Position numbers and translations under genes: made by a program. Shown here in pieces: positions 35,148-43,166 of a DNA stretch of 64,000 nucleotides (position 1 is the stretch's first letter; each line of letters opens with the position of its first letter). The notes beneath the pieces are model-generated. The model was not told the DNA's origin and did not search any database. It was given only the letters and a program-made list of their open reading frames with translations. The DNA comes from Candidatus Thiodiazotropha endolucinida (GTDB taxonomy: Bacteria > Pseudomonadota > Gammaproteobacteria > Chromatiales > Chromatiaceae): contig NZ_MARB01000008.1 in NCBI RefSeq assembly GCF_001715975.1, positions 62,001-126,000 of the forward strand. Reading direction: 5' to 3'.

Positions 35148-35474
35148 CTACTTCTTGTTGGAGTGGAGCAGAACCTGTTCGAAGATATTTCGCCTGATGC
35201 GGCTGCGAATAGGCTCGGGTAGATTGTGCCATGCCTTGGCAACTTCAACCGCCTCGTCGTCCATCACTGTGGTAGAGGATTCACCGAACATCAGCCATGC
35301 GGGATTGACGTCCAGAACCTGTGCGATCTCATCGATCTTTCTGGGACGAAGGCTCTTGCCATTCTCGATCTTCTGTATCACGGCCTGATTGGTTCCGGCA
35401 CGGAGCGCCAGCTCCTCTTGGGTCCAACCTCTTTCCCGTCTTTTCCTGCGTAGTCGAGAGCCTAAAGTATCCAT
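35148..35474 (-). CDS. XRE-family helix-turn-helix regulator
   Basis: A 108-residue DNA-binding protein with one lambda-Cro type helix-turn-helix: LGSRLRRKRRERGWTQEELALRAGTN with recognition helix QAVIQKIENG, then the supporting helix ending VNPAWLMFGE. The C-terminal 45 residues are helical and show no peptidase or ligand domain, so it is unlikely to be a cleavable repressor. MDTLGSRL at 35474 is the most likely start; two upstream in-frame starts (35522, 35561) add a 16-29 residue leader without a convincing ribosome site. It diverges from lgt. Target genes are unknown. Confidence 0.82.
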   Translation of the reverse strand: MDTLGSRLRRKRRERGWTQEELALRAGTNQAVIQKIENGKSLRPRKIDEIAQVLDVNPAWLMFGESSTTVMDDEAVEVAKAWHNLPEPIRSRIRRNIFEQVLLHSNKK

Positions 35475-35762
35475 TTCCCGCGGTATGTATGTTTCAAATT
35501 TTTGTGCGTGTACGTAGCTCATGGTCCTTCCCGTTAAGATGCCGATGTGGGTTTGCATCACCTGTACGTGGTAGCGGCGCAGCGTTCAAAAACTTGACAC
35601 TTTGTAGAAGTCCGTCATGACGCTTGCGAAATTAATTCCAGTACATCGGGAAAATGTGACCAAATTCGCAGTATCCTAGCACGTTATATGTGCCACGAAA
35701 TTGAGGATTTACGATTTCCCGGCACATTGGCGAACGCCATTCCTGTGATACCATGCACCCCC

Positions 35763-36602
35763 ATGGTCACATATCCAGTTATCGATTCCACCCTGATAAC
35801 CCTGGGACCGGTGAGTATCCACTGGTATGGAATGATGTATGTCATCGGCTTTCTCGGAGGCTGGTGGCTGGGTCGTCGCCGGGTGGGAAGGCCGGGTATG
35901 ATATGGGACGCCGATCAGGTCGACGATATGGTCTTTTATATCGTGCTAGGTGTGGTTCTGGGGGGGCGTATAGGGTATATCCTTTTCTACAACCTCAGCG
36001 GATTTCTGGCGGATCCCATGATCCTGGTAAAGGTATGGAGCGGCGGGATGTCATTTCATGGTGGCCTGTTGGGTGTGTTGCTGGCAATGTGGTACTTTGC
36101 CCATAAGCATGGCCGCACGTTTTTTGAGGCGACCGACTTCATCGCGCCTTTGGTCACCATCGGTTTGGGGGCCGGCCGGATCGGTAATTTCATCAATGCG
36201 GAGCTGTGGGGCGGCGTCACTGACCTGCCCTGGGGAATGCGTGTTCCCTGTGGTGTGGCGGATGGACTCTGTACGCGGCTAGGATTGCCTTTGGATGCGG
36301 AGTACTCGCTCCCTGTCCACCCCAGTCAACTGTATGAAGCCTTACTGGAGGGGTTGGTGCTATTCCTGATCCTGTGGATCTTCTCGGCCAGGGCAAGGCC
36401 GAGAATGGTGGTTTCCGGGCTGTTTTTGCTCTGTTATGGGATATTTCGTTTTATGGTCGAATTCGTTCGCATGCCCGACCAGCACATCGGATATGTCGCA
36501 TTTGACTGGTTGACCATGGGGCAGCTTCTGACGCTGCCGATGATGGTGTTTGGCGCCTTGTTGTTCTACCTGGCCTACCGGCCGAAGAACAGCCATGGCT
36601 AG
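35763..36602 (+). CDS. lgt: Prolipoprotein diacylglyceryl transferase
   Basis: Lgt attaches diacylglycerol to the lipobox cysteine of prelipoproteins in the inner membrane, the first step of lipoprotein maturation. The 279-residue protein has seven predicted helices, the essential HGGLLG motif (MSFHGGLLGVLLAMW) and the Lgt signature GAGRIGNFINAELWG. ATG 35763 starts the conserved MVTYPVIDSTLITLGPVSIH; a longer frame from 35688 is not conserved. thyA follows 61 bases later, the same order as in many gammaproteobacteria. Confidence 0.96.
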   Translation: MVTYPVIDSTLITLGPVSIHWYGMMYVIGFLGGWWLGRRRVGRPGMIWDADQVDDMVFYIVLGVVLGGRIGYILFYNLSGFLADPMILVKVWSGGMSFHGGLLGVLLAMWYFAHKHGRTFFEATDFIAPLVTIGLGAGRIGNFINAELWGGVTDLPWGMRVPCGVADGLCTRLGLPLDAEYSLPVHPSQLYEALLEGLVLFLILWIFSARARPRMVVSGLFLLCYGIFRFMVEFVRMPDQHIGYVAFDWLTMGQLLTLPMMVFGALLFYLAYRPKNSHG

Positions 36603-36663
36603 CTTTTTTCCAGCAGGATATTGAGATGAGATTTGTTTTTGTAACTCACCGGGAAGCGTCAGC

Positions 36664-37458
36664 ATGAAACAGTATCACGATCTGATGCGCCATGTACGCG
36701 ATCACGGTGTCGACAAAGAGGATAGGACGGGTACGGGAACCCGGAGCGTATTCGGTTATCAGATGCGCTTCAATCTGGATGACGGATTCCCGCTATTGAC
36801 CACCAAACGCCTCCATCTACGTTCCATCATTCATGAGCTGTTGTGGTTTTTACAAGGTGACACCAATATTCGCTATCTGCAGGAGAACGGCGTAACCATC
36901 TGGGATGAGTGGGCGGATGAAAATGGTGATCTGGGCCCTGTATACGGCTATCAATGGCGTTCCTGGCCGGCACCGGACGGGGGGCGTATCGATCAGATCA
37001 GTCAACTGATCGGGCAGATAAGAAAAAACCCCGACTCGAGACGGCTGGTTGTCTCAGCCTGGAATCCCGCACAAGTTGAACATATGGCCCTGCCACCCTG
37101 CCACTGCCTCTTTCAGTTCTATGTGGCCGAGGGCAGGCTCTCCTGCCAACTCTATCAGCGCAGTGCCGATATCTTTTTAGGTGTGCCGTTCAATATCGCT
37201 TCCTATGCACTGCTGACCATGATGGTGGCCCAGGTGACCGGGTTGCAGCCGGGTGAGTTTGTGCATACCTTCGGTGATGCCCATCTCTACAGCAATCATT
37301 TTGAACAAGTCGATCTCCAGCTCAGCCGTGAATCCCGGAAACTGCCGAAAATGAAAATAAACCCGGCGGTGAAGTCGATTTTCGATTTCCGTTTCGAGGA
37401 TTTCGAGCTGGTTGACTACGATCCCCACCCCCATATCAAGGCACCCGTGGCGGTATAG
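36664..37458 (+). CDS. thyA: Thymidylate synthase
   Basis: ThyA methylates dUMP to dTMP using methylene-THF, producing dihydrofolate. The 264-residue protein has exactly the E. coli length. The catalytic cysteine is C146 in [12 protein letters not shown], and the conserved [17 protein letters not shown] and GDAHLYSNH segments are intact. The reaction product is recycled by FolA, whose gene follows after 83 bases, so the two form a functional pair. Confidence 0.98.
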   Translation: MKQYHDLMRHVRDHGVDKEDRTGTGTRSVFGYQMRFNLDDGFPLLTTKRLHLRSIIHELLWFLQGDTNIRYLQENGVTIWDEWADENGDLGPVYGYQWRSWPAPDGGRIDQISQLIGQIRKNPDSRRLVVSAWNPAQVEHMALPPCHCLFQFYVAEGRLSCQLYQRSADIFLGVPFNIASYALLTMMVAQVTGLQPGEFVHTFGDAHLYSNHFEQVDLQLSRESRKLPKMKINPAVKSIFDFRFEDFELVDYDPHPHIKAPVAV

Positions 37459-37541
37459 TGAGTCCTCTTGAGCAAATAGCCTGCCGGATTGCAATCCCAC
37501 TGCGCCACACCAGGGGTAGCAGTGTTGGCAGGGCAGGTTGA

Positions 37542-38039
37542 ATGAAGCCGTTGATTTCCCTTATCGCAGCAGTGGCCAATAATGGTGTGATCGGGGTGGA
37601 TAACGGTTTACCCTGGCGACTGCCCGCTGATCTCCAGCATTTCAAGTCGCTGACCATGGGCAAGCCCATCATCATGGGGCGCCGTACCTGGGAGTCTCTT
37701 CCCGGTCTCCTTCCCGGTCGACGCCATATCGTCGTCACCGGTAATCGGGATTATCGGGCAGTAGATTGTGAGCTTGTTCATTCAGTGGATGAGGCGCTGC
37801 AAGTCGCCGGTGAGGTACCGGAAGTCATGATTGTCGGAGGCGGTGGTCTGTATCGGCAGATGCTGCCGCGTGCGAACCGCCTCTATTTGACATGGGTCGA
37901 GACTGATGTGGCGGGAGACGCCTTTTTTCCTGAAATAGACTGGAGTGAATGGCAAGAGGTCAGTCGTGATTCCCATCCCGCGGATGAGCGTAATCAGTTT
38001 GCCTATACCTTTATAGTATTGAATCGCGTCAACGTTTGA
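37542..38039 (+). CDS. folA: Dihydrofolate reductase
   Basis: FolA reduces dihydrofolate to tetrahydrofolate with NADPH. The 165-residue protein shows ISLIAAVANNGVIGVDNGLP at the start, the active-site aspartate in LPWRLPADLQHFK (E. coli D27 position), the NADPH motif MGRRTWESLPG and IVGGGGLYRQML. ATG 37542 is the family start. Its last 11 bases overlap the end of convergent apaH. Confidence 0.97.
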   Translation: MKPLISLIAAVANNGVIGVDNGLPWRLPADLQHFKSLTMGKPIIMGRRTWESLPGLLPGRRHIVVTGNRDYRAVDCELVHSVDEALQVAGEVPEVMIVGGGGLYRQMLPRANRLYLTWVETDVAGDAFFPEIDWSEWQEVSRDSHPADERNQFAYTFIVLNRVNV

Positions 38040-38853
38040 TCGGGCAGGAGATCTGATAGGGTTTTGCCGGTTTGTTTTTACGCAGGCGCAGCGCTGTGAG
38101 CTCACCTCCCCAAAAGCAGCCGCTATCCAGACAACAGATGTTGGCGCTCTGGCGGTAACCCAAGGTAGACCAATGGCCGAAAATGATGCGGTCATTTTTC
38201 GTCAGGCGTCCTGCGGCCTCGAACCAGGGAATCGCGCCGTTGTTCTGCGCTTCAGGGGCACCTTTCTCATTTAATGAGATACGACCGTCCCGGCTGCAAT
38301 AGCGCAAACGGGTGAAACAGTTGGTGATGAAACGGAGTCGATCCATACCATCGAGGTTCTCCGACCAGAGGTCCGGTTGATTGCCGTACATGACCCGGCA
38401 GAATTTTCCGAACTTCGGGCCGCGCAGGACATTTTCCAGTTCCCGGGCGCATTTCATGGCGGTGGTTAAATCCCATTGTGGCGGTAACCCGGCGTGCACC
38501 ATGCTGTATCCCTTTTTTTTATGGTGGGCCATCATGGGCCTGTGACGCAGCCAATCGATCAACTCCTGCCGGTCATGCGCTTCAAGAATATCCTTAAGGT
38601 TACCGTATTTATAGTGGCTGCGATTGCCTTGGGAGAGTGCCAGCAGATGCAGGTCATGATTCCCCAGTACGGTGATTGCCTGATCGCCCAGTGACTTCAC
38701 GAAGCGAAGCACTTGCAATGATTTGGGGCCGCGATTGACCAGATCTCCAGCAAACCAGAGCTTGTCCTTAGACGGGTCGAATCGGATTTTCTCAAGCAGT
38801 CGCTGCAGCTCGTCATAACATCCCTGAATGTCACCAATGGCATAGATTGACAT
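38029..38853 (-). CDS. apaH: Bis(5'-nucleosyl)-tetraphosphatase, symmetrical
   Basis: ApaH splits Ap4A into two ADP and also removes Np4-type caps from RNA. The 274-residue protein has the metallophosphatase motifs YAIGDIQGCYDEL, FAGDLVNRGPKSL, VLGNHDLHLLAL and a late FGHWSTLG. ATG 38853 (MSIYAIGD) is chosen; the reading frame extends 36 codons further up but that part overlaps the neighbouring gene and is not conserved. The start overlaps the stop of the DUF2238 gene (ATGA), and the end overlaps convergent folA by 11 bases. Confidence 0.96.
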   Translation of the reverse strand: MSIYAIGDIQGCYDELQRLLEKIRFDPSKDKLWFAGDLVNRGPKSLQVLRFVKSLGDQAITVLGNHDLHLLALSQGNRSHYKYGNLKDILEAHDRQELIDWLRHRPMMAHHKKKGYSMVHAGLPPQWDLTTAMKCARELENVLRGPKFGKFCRVMYGNQPDLWSENLDGMDRLRFITNCFTRLRYCSRDGRISLNEKGAPEAQNNGAIPWFEAAGRLTKNDRIIFGHWSTLGYRQSANICCLDSGCFWGGELTALRLRKNKPAKPYQISCPIKR

Positions 38854-39476
38854 CAGATCGCCCCGAGTCGAAACAGTTGCCTGTCGTGAATCTTTACCAG
38901 CAGGAGCTGGGCGCAGATAGCGCCGATAAGGGCCAGAAACATGTCCGTTTGGGTGTCCCATGGATCGCCCTGGGTGCCCAGAAATGCCTCTGCTGCCTGT
39001 TCACTCAGCAGCGCCACCCACCACTCGATCAGCTCATAGAAAGCACTGAAAGCGAGACAGAAACAGACACAGAGAAAAAACAACCAACGACCCGGTTTCA
39101 AGGGTGAGCGTCGCAACAATATCTCCCGCGCCAGCATGGCGGGTACGAATCCCTGAAAAAAGTGCCCAATCCGGTCGTAGTGATTGCGCGACAGTTCATA
39201 GCTGTCTCTGAGCCAGTTGAATAGGGGTACCTCGGCATAGGTGTAGTATCCGCCGATAATCAGTATGACGGCATGCAGCGCAAGCAGACGGTAGACCAGG
39301 ATGGTCAAGGGAAAGTCTTGCCGGGTGTAATAGAGGAGTGGCAGTCCGATCATGACGGGCAGGGTTTCCAGAAACCAGGTATAGCGGTCAGCGACCGGGT
39401 CGAGGCCGCTGAGAATGAGCAGCGAGGCAACACCGCCACCTAACCAAAGCAGTTCACTTTGAGCTTGCAGAGCCAT
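38853..39476 (-). CDS. DUF2238 (YjdF-type) integral membrane protein
   Basis: A 207-residue protein with about six membrane helices. The conserved family features are DRIGHFFQGFVPAML near the middle and FYELIEWWVALL with GTQGDPWDTQTDM toward the end, which give the usual DUF2238/YjdF signature. Function is unknown; homologues are inner-membrane proteins. It sits between apaG and apaH on the same strand, its stop overlapping the apaH start by 4 bases, so it is co-translated with apaH. Confidence 0.88.
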   Translation of the reverse strand: MALQAQSELLWLGGGVASLLILSGLDPVADRYTWFLETLPVMIGLPLLYYTRQDFPLTILVYRLLALHAVILIIGGYYTYAEVPLFNWLRDSYELSRNHYDRIGHFFQGFVPAMLAREILLRRSPLKPGRWLFFLCVCFCLAFSAFYELIEWWVALLSEQAAEAFLGTQGDPWDTQTDMFLALIGAICAQLLLVKIHDRQLFRLGAI

Positions 39477-39525
39477 GATTACCTATACTATGTGGTTCGA
39501 TTACAGATCAGTCGGTTGTTGTTTC

Positions 39526-39909
39526 TTAATGGAGACTGCCCGGACGGGCGAGGGAGAAGGGTGGTATCAGGGCGTCGAAATGGTTGCCCTGGCCATCGAT
39601 CATGTCATAGCTCCCCTGCATACTGCCTACCGGCGTGTCGAGAACGGTACCGCTGGTGTAGCGGAAGGTTTCGCCGGGATTGAGTTGGGGCTGTTCGCCC
39701 ACGACGCCCTCACCTCGGACCTCCTGCACCTTGCCGTTGGCGTCAGTGATGATCCAATGTCGGTTCAACAGGCGCGCACTCGATTGACCGTCGTTTCGTA
39801 TGGTTATGGTATAGGAGAAGACAAAGCGGTCTTCATTGGGGATTGATTGCGATTCCACGTAACGGGTTTCGACTTGAACGTCAATCTGGTGCTGTGATTC
39901 CTTTTCCAT
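39526..39909 (-). CDS. apaG: ApaG family protein
   Basis: ApaG is a small immunoglobulin-like (fibronectin type III) fold protein of unclear role, regularly linked to apaH. The 127-residue form from ATG 39909 aligns with E. coli ApaG (125 residues): IDVQVETRYVESQSIP, FSYTITIRNDG, LLNRHWIITDANG and GTVLDTPVGSMQGSY. In-frame ATGs at 39936 and 39987 would give longer N-termini. Order apaG-DUF2238-apaH on one strand suggests one transcript. Confidence 0.93.
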   Translation of the reverse strand: MEKESQHQIDVQVETRYVESQSIPNEDRFVFSYTITIRNDGQSSARLLNRHWIITDANGKVQEVRGEGVVGEQPQLNPGETFRYTSGTVLDTPVGSMQGSYDMIDGQGNHFDALIPPFSLARPGSLH

Positions 39910-40052
39910 ATATACGTGTTGACTCTGTTCTGGCATGTTTACGACTTCATATACTGCAAGGTTACTGAGGGGATGGATTGAGTGCAATGGGTTAAGAATT
40001 AAATGCCGGTGCCGATATTGGGGTTAAGTTACCTAATTTAGAGTGTCAGCGA

Positions 40053-40529
40053 GTGAGAAATGTAAGTTTGACAGTCCTGCTGCTGCTGTTGTTCAGCGCC
40101 GTCTGCTGGTCGGCGGAATCAACACAACAATCCCAGGCGCTGGTTTCAGCCGCCATGTTGGGGGATGTCGTTCGCATTAATGATCTCCTGGCGCAGGGTG
40201 TCGATGCCAACGGCACCAATCCTTCCGGCAGGACACCCCTGCATATCGCGGCCTTCAACGGCAACCTGAAGAGCGTCAAGGCGCTCCTGGCCGCGGGTGC
40301 GGATCCCAACCTGGCGGATAGCAGAGGGATTACCCCGATCATGGAGGCGTCGGCATTTGGACATATCGAAATCGTGCGTTTGTTGTTGCAACGTGGTGTC
40401 GATGTGAACACCTCCGATCAGGCAGGCAATACGGCCCTTGGTCTGTCGAACAGGGGTAAGCATGAAAAGGTGTCCGCCCTGCTCACTGAAATGGGTGCTA
40501 CGGAGAGTCAGGATAAGGATGCCAAGTAG
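40053..40529 (+). CDS. Exported ankyrin-repeat protein
   Basis: A 158-residue protein with a clear signal peptide (MRNVSLTVLLLLLFSAVCWS-A) and then three to four ankyrin repeats between about residues 30 and 145 (GRTPLHIAAFNGNLKSVKAL, LAAGADPNLADSRGITPIME, HIEIVRLLLQRGVDVNTSD). It should be periplasmic and act through protein contacts. Small periplasmic ankyrin proteins such as AnkB of Pseudomonas support catalase; no catalase gene is visible here. Start is GTG 40053. A small membrane-protein gene follows on the same strand. Confidence 0.84.
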   Translation: MRNVSLTVLLLLLFSAVCWSAESTQQSQALVSAAMLGDVVRINDLLAQGVDANGTNPSGRTPLHIAAFNGNLKSVKALLAAGADPNLADSRGITPIMEASAFGHIEIVRLLLQRGVDVNTSDQAGNTALGLSNRGKHEKVSALLTEMGATESQDKDAK

Positions 40530-40684
40530 TGCTGTCCGACAGATTGGTTTGATACTGATCAGTGTTTAGTAAGTAAAAGGATAAAATGGCTGAATATTGA
40601 ACAGTAACGTGAACAGGGTCTAAGTTAAGCTGGAAAACTACACGAATAATCTTAATTAAGTCATTGAATAAGCTTGTAAGGTAA

Positions 40685-40846
40685 ATGAACAGACATCATC
40701 AACATCGTAAACCGGACTTCTTCGCCGTAGTCGTGGTGTTGGTCATGATCGGCTTTGGTCTGACATTGGCAGTACAAGTCAGTTTGGTTGATCGGCATCA
40801 GGTCGTGGACAGCGAGGTCACCGAGGTTGTACCCAAGGCGGGTTAG
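40685..40846 (+). CDS. Small single-span membrane protein (53 residues)
   Basis: A short reading frame with ATG 40685 and TAG 40844-40846. It has a basic N-terminus (MNRHHQHRKPD), one hydrophobic helix at about residues 12-32 (FFAVVVVLVMIGFGLTLAVQ) and a polar, acidic C-terminal tail of 20 residues. By the positive-inside rule the tail would face the periplasm. AAGG (40678-40681) lies 3 bases upstream, closer than usual. I do not recognise a family. It fills a gap that otherwise holds no gene, between the ankyrin gene and coq7. Confidence 0.55.
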   Translation: MNRHHQHRKPDFFAVVVVLVMIGFGLTLAVQVSLVDRHQVVDSEVTEVVPKAG

Positions 40847-40861
40847 AAAACACCACCGGCC

Positions 40862-41506
40862 TCAGAGGTAGAACACCGACTTAGTCATCAATTTCGATGT
40901 CACTTTCATCGCAGCTTTGATGGGTGCGGGCAGATTCGCCCCGCCAGCCTCGAGTGCCACCGTCGCATGGTGGATCTCGTCCTCTTTCATCTGCTCAAGT
41001 ATGGCAAGGCTCTTCTGATCCTGTGCCGGAATACGTTGCATATGGTCATTCAAATGGGCCTCAACCTGATGTTCGGTCTCCGCCACGAAGCCAAGACTCC
41101 ATTTGTCACCGGCCAGTCCTGCGGCTGCGCCGATCATGAATGAACCGGCATACCAGAATGGGTTGAGCAGACTCTTTCTATTATCCAATTCGTTGAGGCG
41201 GGTTTCGCACCAGGCCAGGTGGTCATTCTCCTCTTGTGCCGCACGTTCCATGGTGTCGCGGATCTGCGGCAGTTTCGCTGTCAATGCCTGTCCCTGATAG
41301 AGGGCCTGGGCGCAAACCTCGCCGGTATGGTTGATCCTCATCAGGCGTGCAGCCAGATCCCGTTCCTGTTGGCTCATCTCGGCTTCATTGATGGTCTCGG
41401 CCGGATTGGCGCGCTCGGTCACCTGAGGCCGTCCGAACAGGGTGCGGAGGGCGCTGTCGATGCCGATCATGAAGTGGTCGGCGGAATTGAATCTTCGCTC
41501 TTTCAT
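40862..41506 (-). CDS. coq7: 3-demethoxyubiquinol 3-hydroxylase (di-iron Coq7)
   Basis: Coq7 carries out the C6 hydroxylation of ubiquinone synthesis with a di-iron centre, replacing the flavin enzyme UbiF of E. coli. The 214-residue protein has the ferritin-like ligands in RINHTGEVCAQALY, AAQEENDHLAWCE, ETEHQVEAHL and EDEIHHATVA. ATG 41506 (MKERRFNSADHFM) matches homologues better than the upstream in-frame ATG at 41542. With ubiH and ubiI at 23.4-25.8 kb it would complete the three ring hydroxylations. It is on the same strand as glcF, 64 bases downstream. Confidence 0.95.
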   Translation of the reverse strand: MKERRFNSADHFMIGIDSALRTLFGRPQVTERANPAETINEAEMSQQERDLAARLMRINHTGEVCAQALYQGQALTAKLPQIRDTMERAAQEENDHLAWCETRLNELDNRKSLLNPFWYAGSFMIGAAAGLAGDKWSLGFVAETEHQVEAHLNDHMQRIPAQDQKSLAILEQMKEDEIHHATVALEAGGANLPAPIKAAMKVTSKLMTKSVFYL

Positions 41507-41569
41507 ATTGAAACCATAACTTTTTTCTTCAATGGGATACAACCGCAGTCAGTAATCCTTTTTAGCGCA

Positions 41570-42823
41570 TCAGCCGGGCCATTGTCGATAGATAAGCTCG
41601 ATAGGGTGCATGACCTGGACATGCAGCCCGGCATCAGCGATGAGCTTGCGCAACTGCATTGCGCAACCTGTGTTGCTGGTGACGAGGATATCGATTTGGC
41701 AGTCTTGTAATTTTTCGATTTTCGCCTTGCCCAATGCGGTTGAGAGCGAAGGTTGGGTAAATATATAGCTCCCTGCCGCACCGCAGCAGACGCTATTGTC
41801 TGCCAAAGGTAAAATCTCAGCCTGGGGGATTCTCTGCAGCAGCCTCATTCCGCCGTCATCATGACTGCTGCATGGGGTATGCACCGCCACTCTACCCGCA
41901 TAGGGTTTCAGAGTGGGTATCTCCGTATCCGGCAGGGAAAGCAGGAGATCCATCAGGCTGACTACAGGGATTTTACTGGCCTGCTGCGCCTGTAATTCAA
42001 GCTGACACGCGCTGGCCAGGGTAACCAGGGCTTGGGCATGGCTCCTTGCGGTTTGTTGCCGGTTGGCCGCGCAGTATCGCTCCGCACGCTCTTCAAATCC
42101 GTTGTGCCGATGTATGGCGCCGCAGCAACACTGTGTCTGCGGTATTTCGACCGCATAGCCGAGCCGGCGCAGTAGCGCCATAGCGCATTCGAGGAGGGAC
42201 TGCTCCACCTGGGTGGAAACACAGCCGGTGAAAAGCTGGACCAGTCTTCCCTTGGGCAGATCGGCGGGATAGAGTCCGGCCTGGATGACGGCCGCGCCAG
42301 TGAGTTGTCCGCCCAATTCGGGCAGACGTCTGTATCTGTCGGGCAGCAAGGCGGTAATCAATCGTGTCACCCCCATCTGTTTCATTGAACGGTAAAGGCG
42401 ACTGATGCGTGCCAGTCGTTTCGGCTCTGACAACTGAGTAAAGAGCCATCGCATGAATGGCCTGCCATGCTTGCGTTTGGTGATGAGGCTGCGGCTGGCA
42501 TCCAGCAGTTGACCGTATCTGACCCCGGACGGACAGGCGGTTTCACAACGGCGACACCCCAGGCAACGGTCGAGGTGGGTCTCGACGGCCGTATCGAGAT
42601 CGAGCTCACCCTCAGCCAGGGCCTGCATCAGGCTGACGCGGCCACGGGGTGAGTCAGCCTCGTTGGCAAGCAGCTGATAGGTCGGGCATTCGGGGAGGCA
42701 GAGGCCGCACTTTACACAGCGGTCCGCTTCGGTCAGCAGCTGATCAGGGGTCACGGTTAGATTGCGCGGGGCCGGAATTGATGAAACAGGCCCTATCATA
42801 ACGGTTAATCGTCGTTGTATCAT
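41570..42823 (-). CDS. glcF: Glycolate oxidase iron-sulfur subunit
   Basis: GlcF passes electrons from the flavin subunits of glycolate oxidase towards the respiratory chain. The 417-residue protein has two [4Fe-4S] ferredoxin motifs, CVKCGLCLPECP (about 36-47) and CLGCRRCETACPSG (about 88-101). Two cysteine-rich CCG domains follow, with QCCCGAIHRH and VCCGAAGSY. ATG 42823 or ATG 42799 could be the start. glcD and glcE, its usual partners, are not adjacent: the upstream side is occupied by a ferredoxin gene on the other strand. A relative acting in another (Fe-S) oxidoreductase remains possible. Confidence 0.88.
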   Translation of the reverse strand: MIQRRLTVMIGPVSSIPAPRNLTVTPDQLLTEADRCVKCGLCLPECPTYQLLANEADSPRGRVSLMQALAEGELDLDTAVETHLDRCLGCRRCETACPSGVRYGQLLDASRSLITKRKHGRPFMRWLFTQLSEPKRLARISRLYRSMKQMGVTRLITALLPDRYRRLPELGGQLTGAAVIQAGLYPADLPKGRLVQLFTGCVSTQVEQSLLECAMALLRRLGYAVEIPQTQCCCGAIHRHNGFEERAERYCAANRQQTARSHAQALVTLASACQLELQAQQASKIPVVSLMDLLLSLPDTEIPTLKPYAGRVAVHTPCSSHDDGGMRLLQRIPQAEILPLADNSVCCGAAGSYIFTQPSLSTALGKAKIEKLQDCQIDILVTSNTGCAMQLRKLIADAGLHVQVMHPIELIYRQWPG

Positions 42824-42854
42824 CGCCCGTGTGCCTTAAAGACTTATTTGATCC

Positions 42855-43166
42855 ATGTCCTACTATCGCCACCATCTTTTCTTTTGTGTCAATCAGCGTA
42901 CCGATGGCCGTCCCTGTTGTGCCCAGCATGGGGCAAAGTCGATGCGCGACTACATGAAAGGTCGGGTCAAGGCCCTGGGACTTGCGGGGCCGGACGGTGT
43001 CAGGGTCAATACCGCAGGCTGTCTGGATCGCTGCGACAAGGGGCCTGTACTGGTGGTCTACCCCGAGGCGGTCTGGTATACCTTTGTCGATCACGAAGAC
43101 CTGGACGAGATCCTGCAATCCCATCTGATCGAGGGCAAGGTGGTCGAGCGCCTGCTGGTGGATTGA
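42855..43166 (+). CDS. Thioredoxin-like [2Fe-2S] ferredoxin
   Basis: A 103-residue thioredoxin-fold ferredoxin. The four presumed cluster cysteines are in LFFCVNQRTDGRPCC (first pair region) and NTAGCLDRCDKGP. Length and the end ELLV-type KVVERLLVD fit complete members, so this gene is intact. Such proteins carry electrons at low potential; the partner is unknown. It diverges from glcF. Its TGA stop (43164-43166) coincides with the point at which the Ig-like reading frame becomes real, with no spacer at all. Confidence 0.9.
   Translation: MSYYRHHLFFCVNQRTDGRPCCAQHGAKSMRDYMKGRVKALGLAGPDGVRVNTAGCLDRCDKGPVLVVYPEAVWYTFVDHEDLDEILQSHLIEGKVVERLLVD

Noticed and set aside
42781-42797. AAACAGGCCCTA within the 5' end of glcF as another repeat end
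   Set aside because: It lacks the TTAAC part and lies in coding sequence; chance similarity is likely. The same applies to AAACAGGCCCTGA near 116.
42815-43162. Upstream in-frame extension of the Ig-like gene, which even contains a hydrophobic stretch resembling a signal peptide
   Set aside because: It is the shifted frame of the complete, conserved ferredoxin gene; the cysteine motifs prove which frame is coding.
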